64,000 nt of DNA. Origin: UBA5066 sp048500275. Lineage in GTDB: Bacteria > Acidobacteriota > Thermoanaerobaculia > UBA5066. Positions 41,867-50,579 of this stretch are shown here, piece by piece; the first letter of the stretch is position 1; every line of letters starts with the position of its first letter. The translations under genes and the position numbers were made by a program. The stretch covers positions 1,178,001-1,242,000 of the forward strand of contig JASNYI010000002.1 in NCBI GenBank assembly GCA_048500275.1. The letters run 5' to 3'. The notes below the pieces were generated by a model. It searched no databases and was not told the origin of the DNA. It saw only the letters and a program-made list of their open reading frames with translations.

Positions 41867-43405
41867 GTGAAAGCAGGGAGACGGAATCGAGGTCCGCGGG
41901 CCGCGACGTTCGTCATGGCCCTGGCGCTCGGTGCCTGCCGGGCGGGAGAGGGACCGGCCGCCGCCCAGCTCGTCCTCGGCCAGCCCACCTCCGCACTCAG
42001 CCTCGACCCGCACCTTCACGACGAGGAGTCGACCTACTCGACGCTCGAGCACTTCTACGAGCGGCTCGTCGCCTTCGGGCCCGACATGCAGCTCCTTCCG
42101 GAGCTCGCGCTCACCTGGCAGAACCCGTCCGACACCCTCTGGCGCATACGGCTCCGCCGCGGGGTGGTGTTCCACGACGGACGCCCCTTCGGCGCCGAGG
42201 ACGTCGCGGCGACGATCCGGCGCGCCCGCTCGCTTCCGGGCTCCCGCGTGGCGTACTACCTCGAGAGCGTCGCGGAGGTGAGGGCCGTCGACTCTGAAAC
42301 CGTAGAGATCGTGACGGCGAGGCCCTCGCCGGTCCTCCTCAACAAGCTGGCCTTCATCGGGGTCGTCCCGCGAGACACGCCCCACTCGCCGGTGACGCGC
42401 CCGGTCGGGACGGGCCCTTACCGGTTCGTCTCCGGCGCCGCCGGCGGGACGATCGAAGCCCAGCGGTTCGACGGCTACTGGGGCCCGGCTCCGGCGTGGA
42501 GCCGCGTCCGCTTCCTGTCGTTTCCCGACGCGCGGAGTCGCGGCGAGGCCGTACCCCGGGGCGCGGCCGACGCCGTCGCGCGCTTCCCCTACGACATGGC
42601 CGAGTGGGCCTCCCGCCTGACCTCGCTGAGGCTCGTCTCCGCGCCCGGTCTCGGGGTCACCCTCCTCGGCTTCTCGACGAGCCCGCCCAGCCCCTTCGCG
42701 GACCTCAGGGTGCGGAAGGCGTTTGCGGCGGCGATCGACCGCGCCGCCCTCCTCCCCGAGGCCGAGCGGAAGTACTCGGCTCCCATGTTCCAGCTCGTGC
42801 CGGCCGGCGTCTTCGGCCACCGGCCCGGGGTGCCGCCCGGGAGGGCCGACGTCGCGGAGGCGCACCGCCTCCTGGCCGAAGCCGGTTTCCCGCCCCGGGG
42901 CGAGCTGCGACTGACCTTCGCGGACACGCACGCCGACGTGGGTCGCGCACTCGTCCGTCAGCTCGGCGCCGCCGGAATCGTCCTCGTTCCGGAGCCCCTG
43001 AACCAGGCCGAGTTCTTCGCCCGTTTCTCCACCGACCCGCCCCGGCTCTTTCTCATGTCCTGGGCCGCCGGGACGGGCGACGCCTCCGACCTGCTCGAGG
43101 CGCTCTTTCACTCGCCCGGGGACGGCCTCGGGACCGCGAATCGATTCGGGTACTCGCGTCCCGAGGTCGACGCCCTCATCGCCCGGGCCGCCCGCACGCT
43201 CGACCCGGCCGCCCGCCGGGACGCGCTCTGGGCGGCCTTCCGCCTCCTCGACGAGGACGTTCCCGCCGTGCCGCTCCTCCTCCGGTCGAGCCTCTCCGCC
43301 ATCCGCGAGGACCTCGAGTGGAACCAGCGGCGCAATCGCCGGATGAGGGCGGCCGACCTCATGCCCCGAGCGGGACGCGCGGCGGGCGCGTTCGCTCCGC
43401 CCTGA
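41867..43405 (+). CDS. Peptide-type ABC solute-binding lipoprotein (SBP_bac_5), orphan 1
   Basis: 512 residues with a GTG start. The lipobox ALGAC puts the lipidated Cys at 24. The body is a cluster C (OppA/DppA-like) binding protein: PELALTWQNPSDTLWRIRLR, FHDGRPFGAEDVAATIRRAR, then VGTGPYRFVSG and VRKAFAAAIDRAALL. These proteins bind peptides, sugars or metal complexes and normally deliver to an Opp-type permease. None is encoded here. It is one of three paralogues within 10 kb, all beside signalling genes. Confidence 0.87.
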   Translation: MKAGRRNRGPRAATFVMALALGACRAGEGPAAAQLVLGQPTSALSLDPHLHDEESTYSTLEHFYERLVAFGPDMQLLPELALTWQNPSDTLWRIRLRRGVVFHDGRPFGAEDVAATIRRARSLPGSRVAYYLESVAEVRAVDSETVEIVTARPSPVLLNKLAFIGVVPRDTPHSPVTRPVGTGPYRFVSGAAGGTIEAQRFDGYWGPAPAWSRVRFLSFPDARSRGEAVPRGAADAVARFPYDMAEWASRLTSLRLVSAPGLGVTLLGFSTSPPSPFADLRVRKAFAAAIDRAALLPEAERKYSAPMFQLVPAGVFGHRPGVPPGRADVAEAHRLLAEAGFPPRGELRLTFADTHADVGRALVRQLGAAGIVLVPEPLNQAEFFARFSTDPPRLFLMSWAAGTGDASDLLEALFHSPGDGLGTANRFGYSRPEVDALIARAARTLDPAARRDALWAAFRLLDEDVPAVPLLLRSSLSAIREDLEWNQRRNRRMRAADLMPRAGRAAGAFAPP

Positions 43406-43410
43406 TCTCC

Positions 43411-44004
43411 TCAGGTCGTGGGCTGACCGTCCTTGAGGAGGTTCGAGAGCTCCTTGAAGCGCGGGTGGTTCTTGTCCCGCGCCCACTCGAAGCCGACCGA
43501 CTCGTGGTTCGTCAGGACGGCGCCGGCCGCCGCCATCCGTTCGAGGGCGTGCCGCCGGTATTCCTCGCCCCTGCCGCTGACGCCGTCCCAGGCGACGTGG
43601 ACGTGGTTGCCCCAATGAAGGAGCTCGAGCACCGTCTGGAGCACGCAGACGTGCGCCTCGATCCCGGCGACGACGACCTGCCGGGAGCCCGACCGCAGGC
43701 GCGGCCTCAGCTCGTCCAGCGCCTTGAGGAACGCGGGCTCCCCGCAGCAGCCGAACGAGGTCTTCGCGAGCGAACGCTTCGGCGTCGCGAGCGCCTCGAA
43801 CCCGGCCAGGACCTCCGGGTGGGTCGGCCCGAGCCCCTTCGGGTACTGCTCCGTCAGGAGGACCGGGACCTCGAACATCTCCGCCAGCTTCATCAGTCGC
43901 TTCGTCGTCTCGACGACCATCCGGGGACGATGGATCACGTCCATCAGCTTTCCCTGGAGGTCGATCACGACGAGGACGCTTCGGCCCGCTTCCAGGAGCT
44001 CCAT
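43411..44004 (-). CDS. Isochorismatase-family cysteine hydrolase
   Basis: 197 residues from an ATG preceded by GAGGAGG. The catalytic triad is visible: D14 (VLVVIDLQGKLM), Lys in PKRSLAKTSFGCCGEP, and the nucleophilic Cys in VVVAGIEAHVCVLQTVLEL, preceded by the cis-peptide region. The substrate class covers nicotinamide-, carbamoyl- and isochorismate-like compounds, and nothing here narrows it. Likely cytoplasmic. It is encoded downstream of the baeRF3-like gene across a strong hairpin, and its stop is 5 bases from the convergent binding-protein gene. Confidence 0.9.
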   Translation of the reverse strand: MELLEAGRSVLVVIDLQGKLMDVIHRPRMVVETTKRLMKLAEMFEVPVLLTEQYPKGLGPTHPEVLAGFEALATPKRSLAKTSFGCCGEPAFLKALDELRPRLRSGSRQVVVAGIEAHVCVLQTVLELLHWGNHVHVAWDGVSGRGEEYRRHALERMAAAGAVLTNHESVGFEWARDKNHPRFKELSNLLKDGQPTT

Positions 44005-44046
44005 TCCAAACCTCCTCGGCGCCCGTGGCGCCGCCTCATGATGCCA

Positions 44047-44074
44047 GCGCCGGCGCGCGTCGGCGCGCCGGCGC
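44047..44074 (-). terminator. Strong hairpin after the baeRF3-like gene
   Basis: A perfect 12-base stem GCGCCGGCGCGC/GCGCGCCGGCGC with a 4-base loop lies 7 bases beyond the stop of the minus-strand gene. No T-tract follows, so termination may be partial; it may also only stabilise the upstream message. Confidence 0.5.
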
Positions 44075-44081
44075 AAGCCCT

Positions 44082-45221
44082 TCACCAGCGGAACGTCGCG
44101 ACGGCCGCGGCCTCGTCGGGCATCCGCGAGGGGTCGAGCACGAGGACCTCCCCCCCTCGCGCCAGGACGATCTCCGCCAGGTCGTCGAGGACGTCGTCGT
44201 CCTGCGGCCCCGACTGCCCCGCGTGGAGGGTCACCTCTCCGGTCGACCGGTCGACCCTTCCGAAAAGCGGCTTCCCGTCGGCGACGAGGAGCCTCGAGAC
44301 CCTTCCGCCGACCGCCGCTTCCGCGACCCGGGTCAGGACGTCGGCCGCGAGGCCGCGATCGAGCTGCCGCCTGAACTCCTCCACGAGCGCGGCGTCGCGG
44401 GCCTCCAGGGCCCGCCGGGCCGAGGGAAGCGCCCGGGCGTGGAGCTCGTCGGCCCCCACGTCGTCCACCGCTCCCTCGACGCCTTCAGGGTGGAGGCCGC
44501 GATGCCCGCACACCTCGCGGAACAGGGGCAGGAGCGAGGCCGCCCCCGCCACGAGAAGGGGCTCGCCGGAAGCCAGCACGTCGCGCACCGCGGCGTCGAC
44601 GGCCCGGAAGTACCTGAGGAGGTCTTCCCTCCTCGCGCCGTCCCTCTCCGAGGGCGCCTTACCCGCGCCCGCCCCGGCCGGGCGGGAGCCGCCTCGCGGA
44701 GCGCTCCCCCGTCCGGCGGGGCCCTGTCCCGGGGACTCGAGGGGCGCCGGCAGGCCGGGTACGGCCCGGGGAACGAGGCCCGGACCGGTGCCCTCGTAGA
44801 GCGCCACCCGTCGCGTCCCGAGAGCGAGGACGAAGTAGCGGTGCCTCGCCTGGAGGCACCGCAGGAGCGGCTTGACGTGAAAGCTGTCCGCCACCACCAC
44901 CCGCTCGGGAGGCGGCGGCCAGAGGCGGAAGGTCTCGAAGAGCCCGTCTGCTCGGAACACGGCCAGCCCCTCGGGCCCTGCGCCGAAGACGTCGACGGCC
45001 TCCGCCAGGCCGGCGAGCGGCGCGAGCAGCCCCTTCACCCGCCGGGCGTCGTACCGTTCCTTCAGCAGACCCTCGGCCTCGCGAACGAGCGCCCGGAACC
45101 TGAGCGGCGCCGTCGCGAGGTCCGGACCGTGCCGGGGCAGCGGGAGGAAGAGGGAGATACAGGGTTCCGTGCGAGGGACGAGGAGGTCCCGGAGGTCCTC
45201 GGGGCTCGGCTTCTGCGGCAT
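44082..45221 (-). CDS. baeRF3-like (bacterial archaeo-eukaryotic release-factor family) protein
   Basis: 379 residues. The beginning (DLLVPRTEPCISLFLPLPRHGPD), the central strand RYFVLALGTRRVALYEGTG and the C-terminal VLDDLAEIVLARGGEVLVLDPSRMPDEAAAVATFRW match the baeRF3 family. These are distant relatives of eRF1/Pelota proposed to act on ribosomes, and they lack the eRF1 decoding domain. A Gly/Pro/Arg-rich linker (about 160-195) is probably disordered. The role is not experimentally defined. It is divergent from the second binding-protein gene. Confidence 0.8.
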   Translation of the reverse strand: MPQKPSPEDLRDLLVPRTEPCISLFLPLPRHGPDLATAPLRFRALVREAEGLLKERYDARRVKGLLAPLAGLAEAVDVFGAGPEGLAVFRADGLFETFRLWPPPPERVVVADSFHVKPLLRCLQARHRYFVLALGTRRVALYEGTGPGLVPRAVPGLPAPLESPGQGPAGRGSAPRGGSRPAGAGAGKAPSERDGARREDLLRYFRAVDAAVRDVLASGEPLLVAGAASLLPLFREVCGHRGLHPEGVEGAVDDVGADELHARALPSARRALEARDAALVEEFRRQLDRGLAADVLTRVAEAAVGGRVSRLLVADGKPLFGRVDRSTGEVTLHAGQSGPQDDDVLDDLAEIVLARGGEVLVLDPSRMPDEAAAVATFRW

Positions 45222-45309
45222 TCGATTCCCTCCCGTGTCGTGCGGGAGAACGATACGTTCGGTGCCAGGATTCCCGCCACTCTCTCCTCGCCGCGGGGGG
45301 CGGTCGGGT

Positions 45310-45315
45310 TAGCAT
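45310..45315 (+). promoter_or_regulatory. TANNNT box before a leaderless-looking GTG
   Basis: TAGCAT lies 6 bases before the GTG at 45322; no Shine-Dalgarno sequence is present. Confidence 0.4.
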
Positions 45316-45321
45316 CGGGGC

Positions 45322-46824
45322 GTGCTGCGACCCCGCCCGTTCGCCGTCGGGCTCCTCCTGGCCGTCCTGACGGTCGCGAACGCCTGCTCGAACGGGGGCA
45401 GGGGACGCGAGCTCCACGTCGTATGGCCGGCCGACGTCCAGTCGCTCGACCCGAACGAGAGATTCGAGTTCGTGGCCGACACGATCGCCATGAACGTCTT
45501 CGAGCCGCTCATCCGATACGACCGGCAGATGGCGTTCGCCCCCTGCCTCGCGAGGTCCTGGGAGATCCGCGAGGGCTCCGTCTGGCGCTTCCGGCTGCGC
45601 GACGGCGTCCTCTTCCAGGACGGGACGACCCTCACGGCCGAAGACGTCGCCTTCTCCATCGAGCGCCTGAGGAAGCTCCCGGAGCGCGACATCCACCGGT
45701 ACGTCTCGGCGATCACCGAGGTGAAGGTCGTCGACCCGCTCACGGTCGACATCCATTCGCTGAGGCCGGCGGGGCTCCTCTCCGTCCTCTCGTTCATCTA
45801 CATCCTTCCCCGCCGCTCCGTGGAGCGCGCCGGAGAGGAAGACTTCTTCCGGGCGCCCGCCGGGACCGGCCCCTACCGCATCGTCTCCTGGCGGAAGGGG
45901 GAGTCTCTCCGCCTCGAGGCGCACGAGGATCACTGGGGCGGCCCGCCCCGGATCCCGGTCGTGACCTTCCGGGTCGTCCCGGACGACGACGCGATGTGGT
46001 CCGAGGCCCTGCGCCTCGCTCCCGCCATCGTCTTCTCCCCGACGCGAACGACCTGGGCCGCGCACCGCAGCGACGACGCCTTTCGGCTCGTCGAACGGCC
46101 CGGCCTCGCGGTCCACTTCCTGGCCCTCAGGGTCGGCGGCGGGCCCGAGAACCCCCTCTCGGACGTGAGGGTCCGCCGGGCCCTCCGGGCCGCCATCGAC
46201 TACCGCAAGCTGGCCTCCGTCGTCCCGGCGGAGGGCGCCTTCCCCGCGAGCCAGTTCGTCCCCCCGGCGATCGTCGGGTTCAACCCGGAGCTCTCCGTGC
46301 CGCCCTTCGTCCCGGGCGAGTCCCGCCGGCTCCTCGCGGAGGCGGGATTCCGCCAGAAGGAGCCTCTCCGGCTCCTGACGCCCGTCGACGGCGGACCGCT
46401 CGTGGGCGAGATCATCGAGGCCTTCGGGGCTGCCGGCGTCAAGGTCCGCGAGGACGCGGTGAGCGCGGAGGAGTACGACCGGCGCTCCCTCGCCTGCGAC
46501 GCCGACCTCTTCTTCTCGGGGTGGATCTGCTCCACCGGAGACGCCGGGGAGCTGTTCGAGGGGAACTTCTACCGAAAGGGCTCCCAGACCCACCCTTGCG
46601 GTTACGGCTCCGACGAGATGGACTCGGCCGTGGACGAGATCGGCCGGACGCTCGACCCGGCCGTCCGGCGCGACCTGCTGCAGAAGACGATGAAGCTGGC
46701 CGTCGAGGACGTCCCGTGGATTCCCCTCGTCGTCAGCTACGACCGTCACGCCCTGACCCCCGGCGTCGAGTGGGTCACGCGGGCCGACGGCCAGCTCGAC
46801 CTTCGCGACGTGAGGCTGAAGTGA
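45322..46824 (+). CDS. Peptide-type ABC solute-binding lipoprotein (SBP_bac_5), orphan 2, coupled to a histidine kinase
   Basis: 500 residues with a GTG start. The secretion signal ends near VANAC, with Cys at 22; the lipobox is imperfect. Family blocks are LHVVWPADVQSLDPNERFEF, FQDGTTLTAEDVAFSIERLR, AGTGPYRIVSW and VRRALRAAIDYRKLA. Its stop overlaps the start of a membrane histidine kinase by 4 bases and no permease gene is present. A sensory role, presenting ligand to the kinase, is therefore more likely than import; that is inference from context. Confidence 0.87.
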   Translation: MLRPRPFAVGLLLAVLTVANACSNGGRGRELHVVWPADVQSLDPNERFEFVADTIAMNVFEPLIRYDRQMAFAPCLARSWEIREGSVWRFRLRDGVLFQDGTTLTAEDVAFSIERLRKLPERDIHRYVSAITEVKVVDPLTVDIHSLRPAGLLSVLSFIYILPRRSVERAGEEDFFRAPAGTGPYRIVSWRKGESLRLEAHEDHWGGPPRIPVVTFRVVPDDDAMWSEALRLAPAIVFSPTRTTWAAHRSDDAFRLVERPGLAVHFLALRVGGGPENPLSDVRVRRALRAAIDYRKLASVVPAEGAFPASQFVPPAIVGFNPELSVPPFVPGESRRLLAEAGFRQKEPLRLLTPVDGGPLVGEIIEAFGAAGVKVREDAVSAEEYDRRSLACDADLFFSGWICSTGDAGELFEGNFYRKGSQTHPCGYGSDEMDSAVDEIGRTLDPAVRRDLLQKTMKLAVEDVPWIPLVVSYDRHALTPGVEWVTRADGQLDLRDVRLK

Positions 46825-48776
46825 CCACGTTCCGAAGGTCGCTGCGCGGGCGGTTCGCGCTCATCTTCTCGGCGCTGATGGGCGCCCTCCTCCTCGTCGT
46901 CTCCAGCACGCTGATCTTCGTCCGCGTCAGGGACCAGAAGCAGCTCCTCGAGACTTACGCCCTCGGCTTCGCGAAGACGACGAACAACCAGCTCTGCAAC
47001 GCGTGGCGCCTCTACTACCGGTCGGGCGCCTACAAGTTCCGCGACATCACCCGGAACACGATGCAGCTGAACGAGGACCTGCACCGGCTCTTCATCCTCT
47101 CCGTGTCGGGCGAGGTCCTCTTCGACTCGATGGAGAGCCCCGACCTGATGCTCCTCCCCGAGCTGCCCCGCCGGAGACTCGCCGACGCGGACCTCGTCGA
47201 GGTCGCCGGCCTGCAGGAAGCGTGGTCGGACCGCCGGGAGCTCCCGGGGGTCGGCCGGGTCCTTCTGGTGAGCACGCCCTACTTCGAGGAGTGGGGGCGC
47301 CACCCCTACTCGGTCCTCTACGTCTTCAAGTACGACAAGGTCTGGGAGCGTGTCGTCTCGGACCTCCAGTCGACCCTGCTCCTCGTCCTCCTCGCGCTCG
47401 CGACGGTCGCCGTCTTCGCCTCCTGGATCGCGGGGCGCGTCGCGCGCCCGCTCCTCGGCCTGACCGAAGGGGTCCGCTCCTTCTCCGAAGGGAAGCTGAC
47501 CACGCTCCCCCAGGTGAGGACGGGCGACGAGATCGAAACGCTCGGCGAGGCGTTCAACCGGATGGCCGAGCGGATACAGCAGCAGGTCGACCGCCTGGAG
47601 ACGGCCAACCGCGAGCTGGCCACGCTCGACCGGATGAAGACCGACCTCCTCGCGAACGTCTCCCACGAGCTCCGGACCCCGCTGGCCGCGATCCGGGGCT
47701 ACGTCGAGTTCATCCAGGAGGGTCAGCTCGGCCCGACGACCGAGGCCCAGAGGAAGGGGCTCGAGGTCTGCCTCAGGAACTCCGAGCGGCTCACGAAGAC
47801 GATCAACATGCTCCTCGACTTCTCGAGGATGGAGCTCGGCCGCGTCCCCGTGCGCCCCGCCCCGTTCCAGATCGGGCGCCTCATCGCGCAGATCGTCTCC
47901 GGCATCGAGGCCGACGCCCGCAAGCGGCGCATCCGGCTGAAGACGATCGTCGCGCCCGACCTGAAGGCCGTCGAGGGCGACCGCGACCGGCTGACGCAGG
48001 TGCTCGAGAACCTGATCACGAACGCCCTGAAGTTCACTCCCGACGGGGGCGAGGTCGAGGTCGGCGCGCGCCCCGTCGCGGAAGGACGCCGCGTCGAGGT
48101 CTGGGTCGCCGACACCGGCATCGGGATTCCGCCGGAGGAGCGGGCCCGCGTGTTCGACAAGTTCTACCAGACCGACGGGTCGGCGACGCGGAAGTTCGGC
48201 GGGATCGGCCTCGGGCTCGCCATCGTCAAGTCGATCCTCGACGCCCACGGCGCCGAGATCGTCGTGGACGGACGGGAAGGCTCGGGGTCGGTCTTCCGCT
48301 TCTCGCTCCCCGCCGTCGAGAGGCAGACGGAGTCGGGCGTATTCCACGGGCTCGTCCCGGCCGGCGGGGGCGAGTCGGACATCCTCGCCATAGACGACGA
48401 CGAGGACTTCCTCGCCATCCTGCGCGAGACGCTCGAGAAGCACGGGTTCTCCGTGCGGACCGCGAAGACGGCCGCCGAGGGCCTCGCGGCCGCCCTGGAG
48501 AGGACGCCTCTCCTCGTCATCCTCGACATCCGTCTCCCCGACCGGGACGGCCTCGACCTCCTCCACGAGCTCAGAGAGGCCGTGGCCACGCGGGGAACGC
48601 CGATCCTCATCGCTTCGATCGTCGACGAGCGGCTCGAGGGGATGCGTCTCGGCGCCGTGGAATACCTCGTCAAGCCGATCGACCGGGGCCGGCTCGTCGA
48701 GGCCGCCGTCCGTGCGCTCCACGCGAAGGGTCGCCGCCTCCCCTCGGGGGAGATCCCCGTCCCGCCCGTCGCCTGA
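46821..48776 (+). CDS. Hybrid sensor histidine kinase with C-terminal receiver
   Basis: 651 residues with a GTG start. Two membrane helices (about 12-34 and 183-205) enclose a periplasmic sensor of about 150 residues with no family I recognise. HAMP follows (RVARPLLGLTEGVRSFSEGK to EIETLGEAFNRMAERIQQQ). The H-box NVSHELRTP has H282, and the ATPase domain shows the N-box (LENLITNALKF) and G-boxes (DTGIGIP and GGIGLGLAIV). The receiver at the end has D569 in LDIRLPDRDG and the conserved Lys in YLVKPID. All catalytic residues are present. It is translationally coupled to the upstream solute-binding protein and followed by a separate response regulator. Confidence 0.93.
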   Translation: MTTFRRSLRGRFALIFSALMGALLLVVSSTLIFVRVRDQKQLLETYALGFAKTTNNQLCNAWRLYYRSGAYKFRDITRNTMQLNEDLHRLFILSVSGEVLFDSMESPDLMLLPELPRRRLADADLVEVAGLQEAWSDRRELPGVGRVLLVSTPYFEEWGRHPYSVLYVFKYDKVWERVVSDLQSTLLLVLLALATVAVFASWIAGRVARPLLGLTEGVRSFSEGKLTTLPQVRTGDEIETLGEAFNRMAERIQQQVDRLETANRELATLDRMKTDLLANVSHELRTPLAAIRGYVEFIQEGQLGPTTEAQRKGLEVCLRNSERLTKTINMLLDFSRMELGRVPVRPAPFQIGRLIAQIVSGIEADARKRRIRLKTIVAPDLKAVEGDRDRLTQVLENLITNALKFTPDGGEVEVGARPVAEGRRVEVWVADTGIGIPPEERARVFDKFYQTDGSATRKFGGIGLGLAIVKSILDAHGAEIVVDGREGSGSVFRFSLPAVERQTESGVFHGLVPAGGGESDILAIDDDEDFLAILRETLEKHGFSVRTAKTAAEGLAAALERTPLLVILDIRLPDRDGLDLLHELREAVATRGTPILIASIVDERLEGMRLGAVEYLVKPIDRGRLVEAAVRALHAKGRRLPSGEIPVPPVA

Positions 48777-48852
48777 CGCCTCCCGCGGGGCCCTCCTTTG
48801 CACTAAGATCCGAGAGCCATCCGGGCAGGGGGAAGACGCGAGGAGGGACCTG

Positions 48853-49236
48853 ATGTCCCAGCAGAAACGGACAATCCTGATCGTCGACGACGAGGAGGAC
48901 GTCCTCGACCTGCTGCAGCTCGTCTTCGAGACCAGCGGCTTCTCGGTGCGGCGCGCCGCGACGGGCAAGTCCGCGGTCTCCATCGCCTACGAGGAGCCCC
49001 CGGACGTCGTCCTCCTCGACGTCATGATGCCCGAGATGGACGGGTGGCAGGTCCTTCGCACGCTCAAGGGAGACGAACGGACCCGGAACGTCCCCGTCGT
49101 CATGCTTTCGGCGCGGGCCGAGCGGCGCGACAAGATGATCGGCCTCCAGGAAGGGGCGGAAGGCTACATCGCCAAGCCCTTCTCCCCGGCGGAGGTCGTC
49201 CGCGAGGTCCAGAGCTTCCTCGAGCGAGGTCCGTGA
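48853..49236 (+). CDS. Single-domain response regulator
   Basis: 127 residues, CheY-like. The acidic pair in LIVDDEEDV, phosphoacceptor D56 in LLDVMMPEMDG, and the conserved Thr/Ser (MLSARAE) and Lys (IAKPFSP) are all present. There is no output domain. GAGGAGGG precedes the ATG. It overlaps the EAL-domain gene by 4 bases, so phosphorylation by the upstream kinase may be passed to cyclic-di-GMP control. Confidence 0.93.
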   Translation: MSQQKRTILIVDDEEDVLDLLQLVFETSGFSVRRAATGKSAVSIAYEEPPDVVLLDVMMPEMDGWQVLRTLKGDERTRNVPVVMLSARAERRDKMIGLQEGAEGYIAKPFSPAEVVREVQSFLERGP

Positions 49237-50558
49237 ACGGCTCCGGCCCCGCCTCGACGGAGATCTTCGACTCCGCCTCGATGCGGGCGGAGTGGCTTCA
49301 GAACCGCGCGCGGCTCCACGACCTGGCGACCGGCCTCCCCACCCTTCCCGCCGTCGTGGACGACGTTCGCCGGCAGCTCGAGGACAACGGCTCGATCGCC
49401 CTCCTCGCGTTCGCCATCGCGACGGAGCGGCAGGTCGAGGAGACCTGGGGCTGGCAGTTCTACGACGAGCTCATCCGCGACTTCGTCTCCGGCCTCAAGG
49501 GCCTGACGGAGAAGGGCGGCCTGCCCGCCGGAGTCCTCTGCGTACCGGCCGTGCGGAGCGACGAGATCCTCTTCTTCGTCCCGACGAGGGACCGGAACGG
49601 GTCCAACCAGTCCCCGCACGAATGGCTCGGCTCGCTCGCGAGCCGGATGGACGGCTACGTCTCCTCCTTCCTCGCAGGCCGCCTCACCTCCGTCGACCGC
49701 TACACGTCCCACGTCGGGCAGGCCCTGATCCTCTTCGACCCGAAGGTGCGCGTCGAGCGGGCCGTCTACCGGGGGCTCAGCGAGGCCCGCGGCGAGGTCT
49801 TCCGCCGGACGGCGAACGCCGAGGAGCGCGGGACCGAGATACTGCGGGGAATCCTGGCGGACCGGAGCATCGTGTCGCTCTTCCAGCCGATCCACGACCT
49901 CGTGGAGGACCGCGTCACGGGCGTCGAGGCGCTCTCGCGAGGCCCGGCGGGAAGCGGTCTCGAGGACGCCGAGCGCCTCTTCTCGCTCGCCGAGAAGGCG
50001 GGGCTCGTGATCCCGCTCGAGCGCCTCTGCCGCAGGCGCTCGCTCGAGCACGCGGCCCGTGCCGGATGGGAGAAGCTCGTCTTCATCAACATGTCCCCCG
50101 CGGCCGCGCAGGACGCCGACTTTCTCGAAGGGCGGCTGGTCCGGGAGGTGCTGGACCTCTACCTCGACCCGAGGCAGGTCGTCATCGAGGTCACCGAGCG
50201 CACGTACGCGGAGAACCAGGAGCTCTTCTCCGGAGTCCTCGGCGAGCTGCGCAAGGAGGGCTTCCGCATCGCCGTCGACGACCTCGGCTCGGGCTACTCG
50301 AACCTCTCGGCCCTCGCCGACATCCACCCCGAGTTCCTGAAATTCGACCACCTCTTCACGAAGGACATCCACCGCAACCGGATCAAGCAGGACCTCCTCG
50401 GGGCCATCCTCTCCTTCGCGATGAAGATGGACACCCAGGTCATCGCCGAGGGGATCGAATCGGTAGACGAGCTCCACGCCCTGCGCCGACTCGGCGTGCC
50501 CCTCGGCCAGGGCTACCTGCTGGGCCGGCCCGGCCCGATCGACTCCATCGCCGCCTGA
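49233..50558 (+). CDS. EAL-domain phosphodiesterase with degenerate GGDEF
   Basis: 441 residues with a GTG start. The N-terminal half begins like a GGDEF domain (LHDLATGLPTLPAVVDDV), but the active loop reads RSDEI, so diguanylate cyclase activity is unlikely. The EAL domain (about 205-441) keeps its catalytic set: EALSR, the Asn in NMSP, EVTER, VDDLGSGYSNLS, KFDHLF, AEGIES and GQGYLLGRP. Hydrolysis of cyclic-di-GMP is predicted. It is coupled to the response regulator gene and probably acts as its output. Confidence 0.92.
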   Translation: MNGSGPASTEIFDSASMRAEWLQNRARLHDLATGLPTLPAVVDDVRRQLEDNGSIALLAFAIATERQVEETWGWQFYDELIRDFVSGLKGLTEKGGLPAGVLCVPAVRSDEILFFVPTRDRNGSNQSPHEWLGSLASRMDGYVSSFLAGRLTSVDRYTSHVGQALILFDPKVRVERAVYRGLSEARGEVFRRTANAEERGTEILRGILADRSIVSLFQPIHDLVEDRVTGVEALSRGPAGSGLEDAERLFSLAEKAGLVIPLERLCRRRSLEHAARAGWEKLVFINMSPAAAQDADFLEGRLVREVLDLYLDPRQVVIEVTERTYAENQELFSGVLGELRKEGFRIAVDDLGSGYSNLSALADIHPEFLKFDHLFTKDIHRNRIKQDLLGAILSFAMKMDTQVIAEGIESVDELHALRRLGVPLGQGYLLGRPGPIDSIAA

Positions 50559-50579
50559 GCGGGACCTTTCCCGTGGCCT

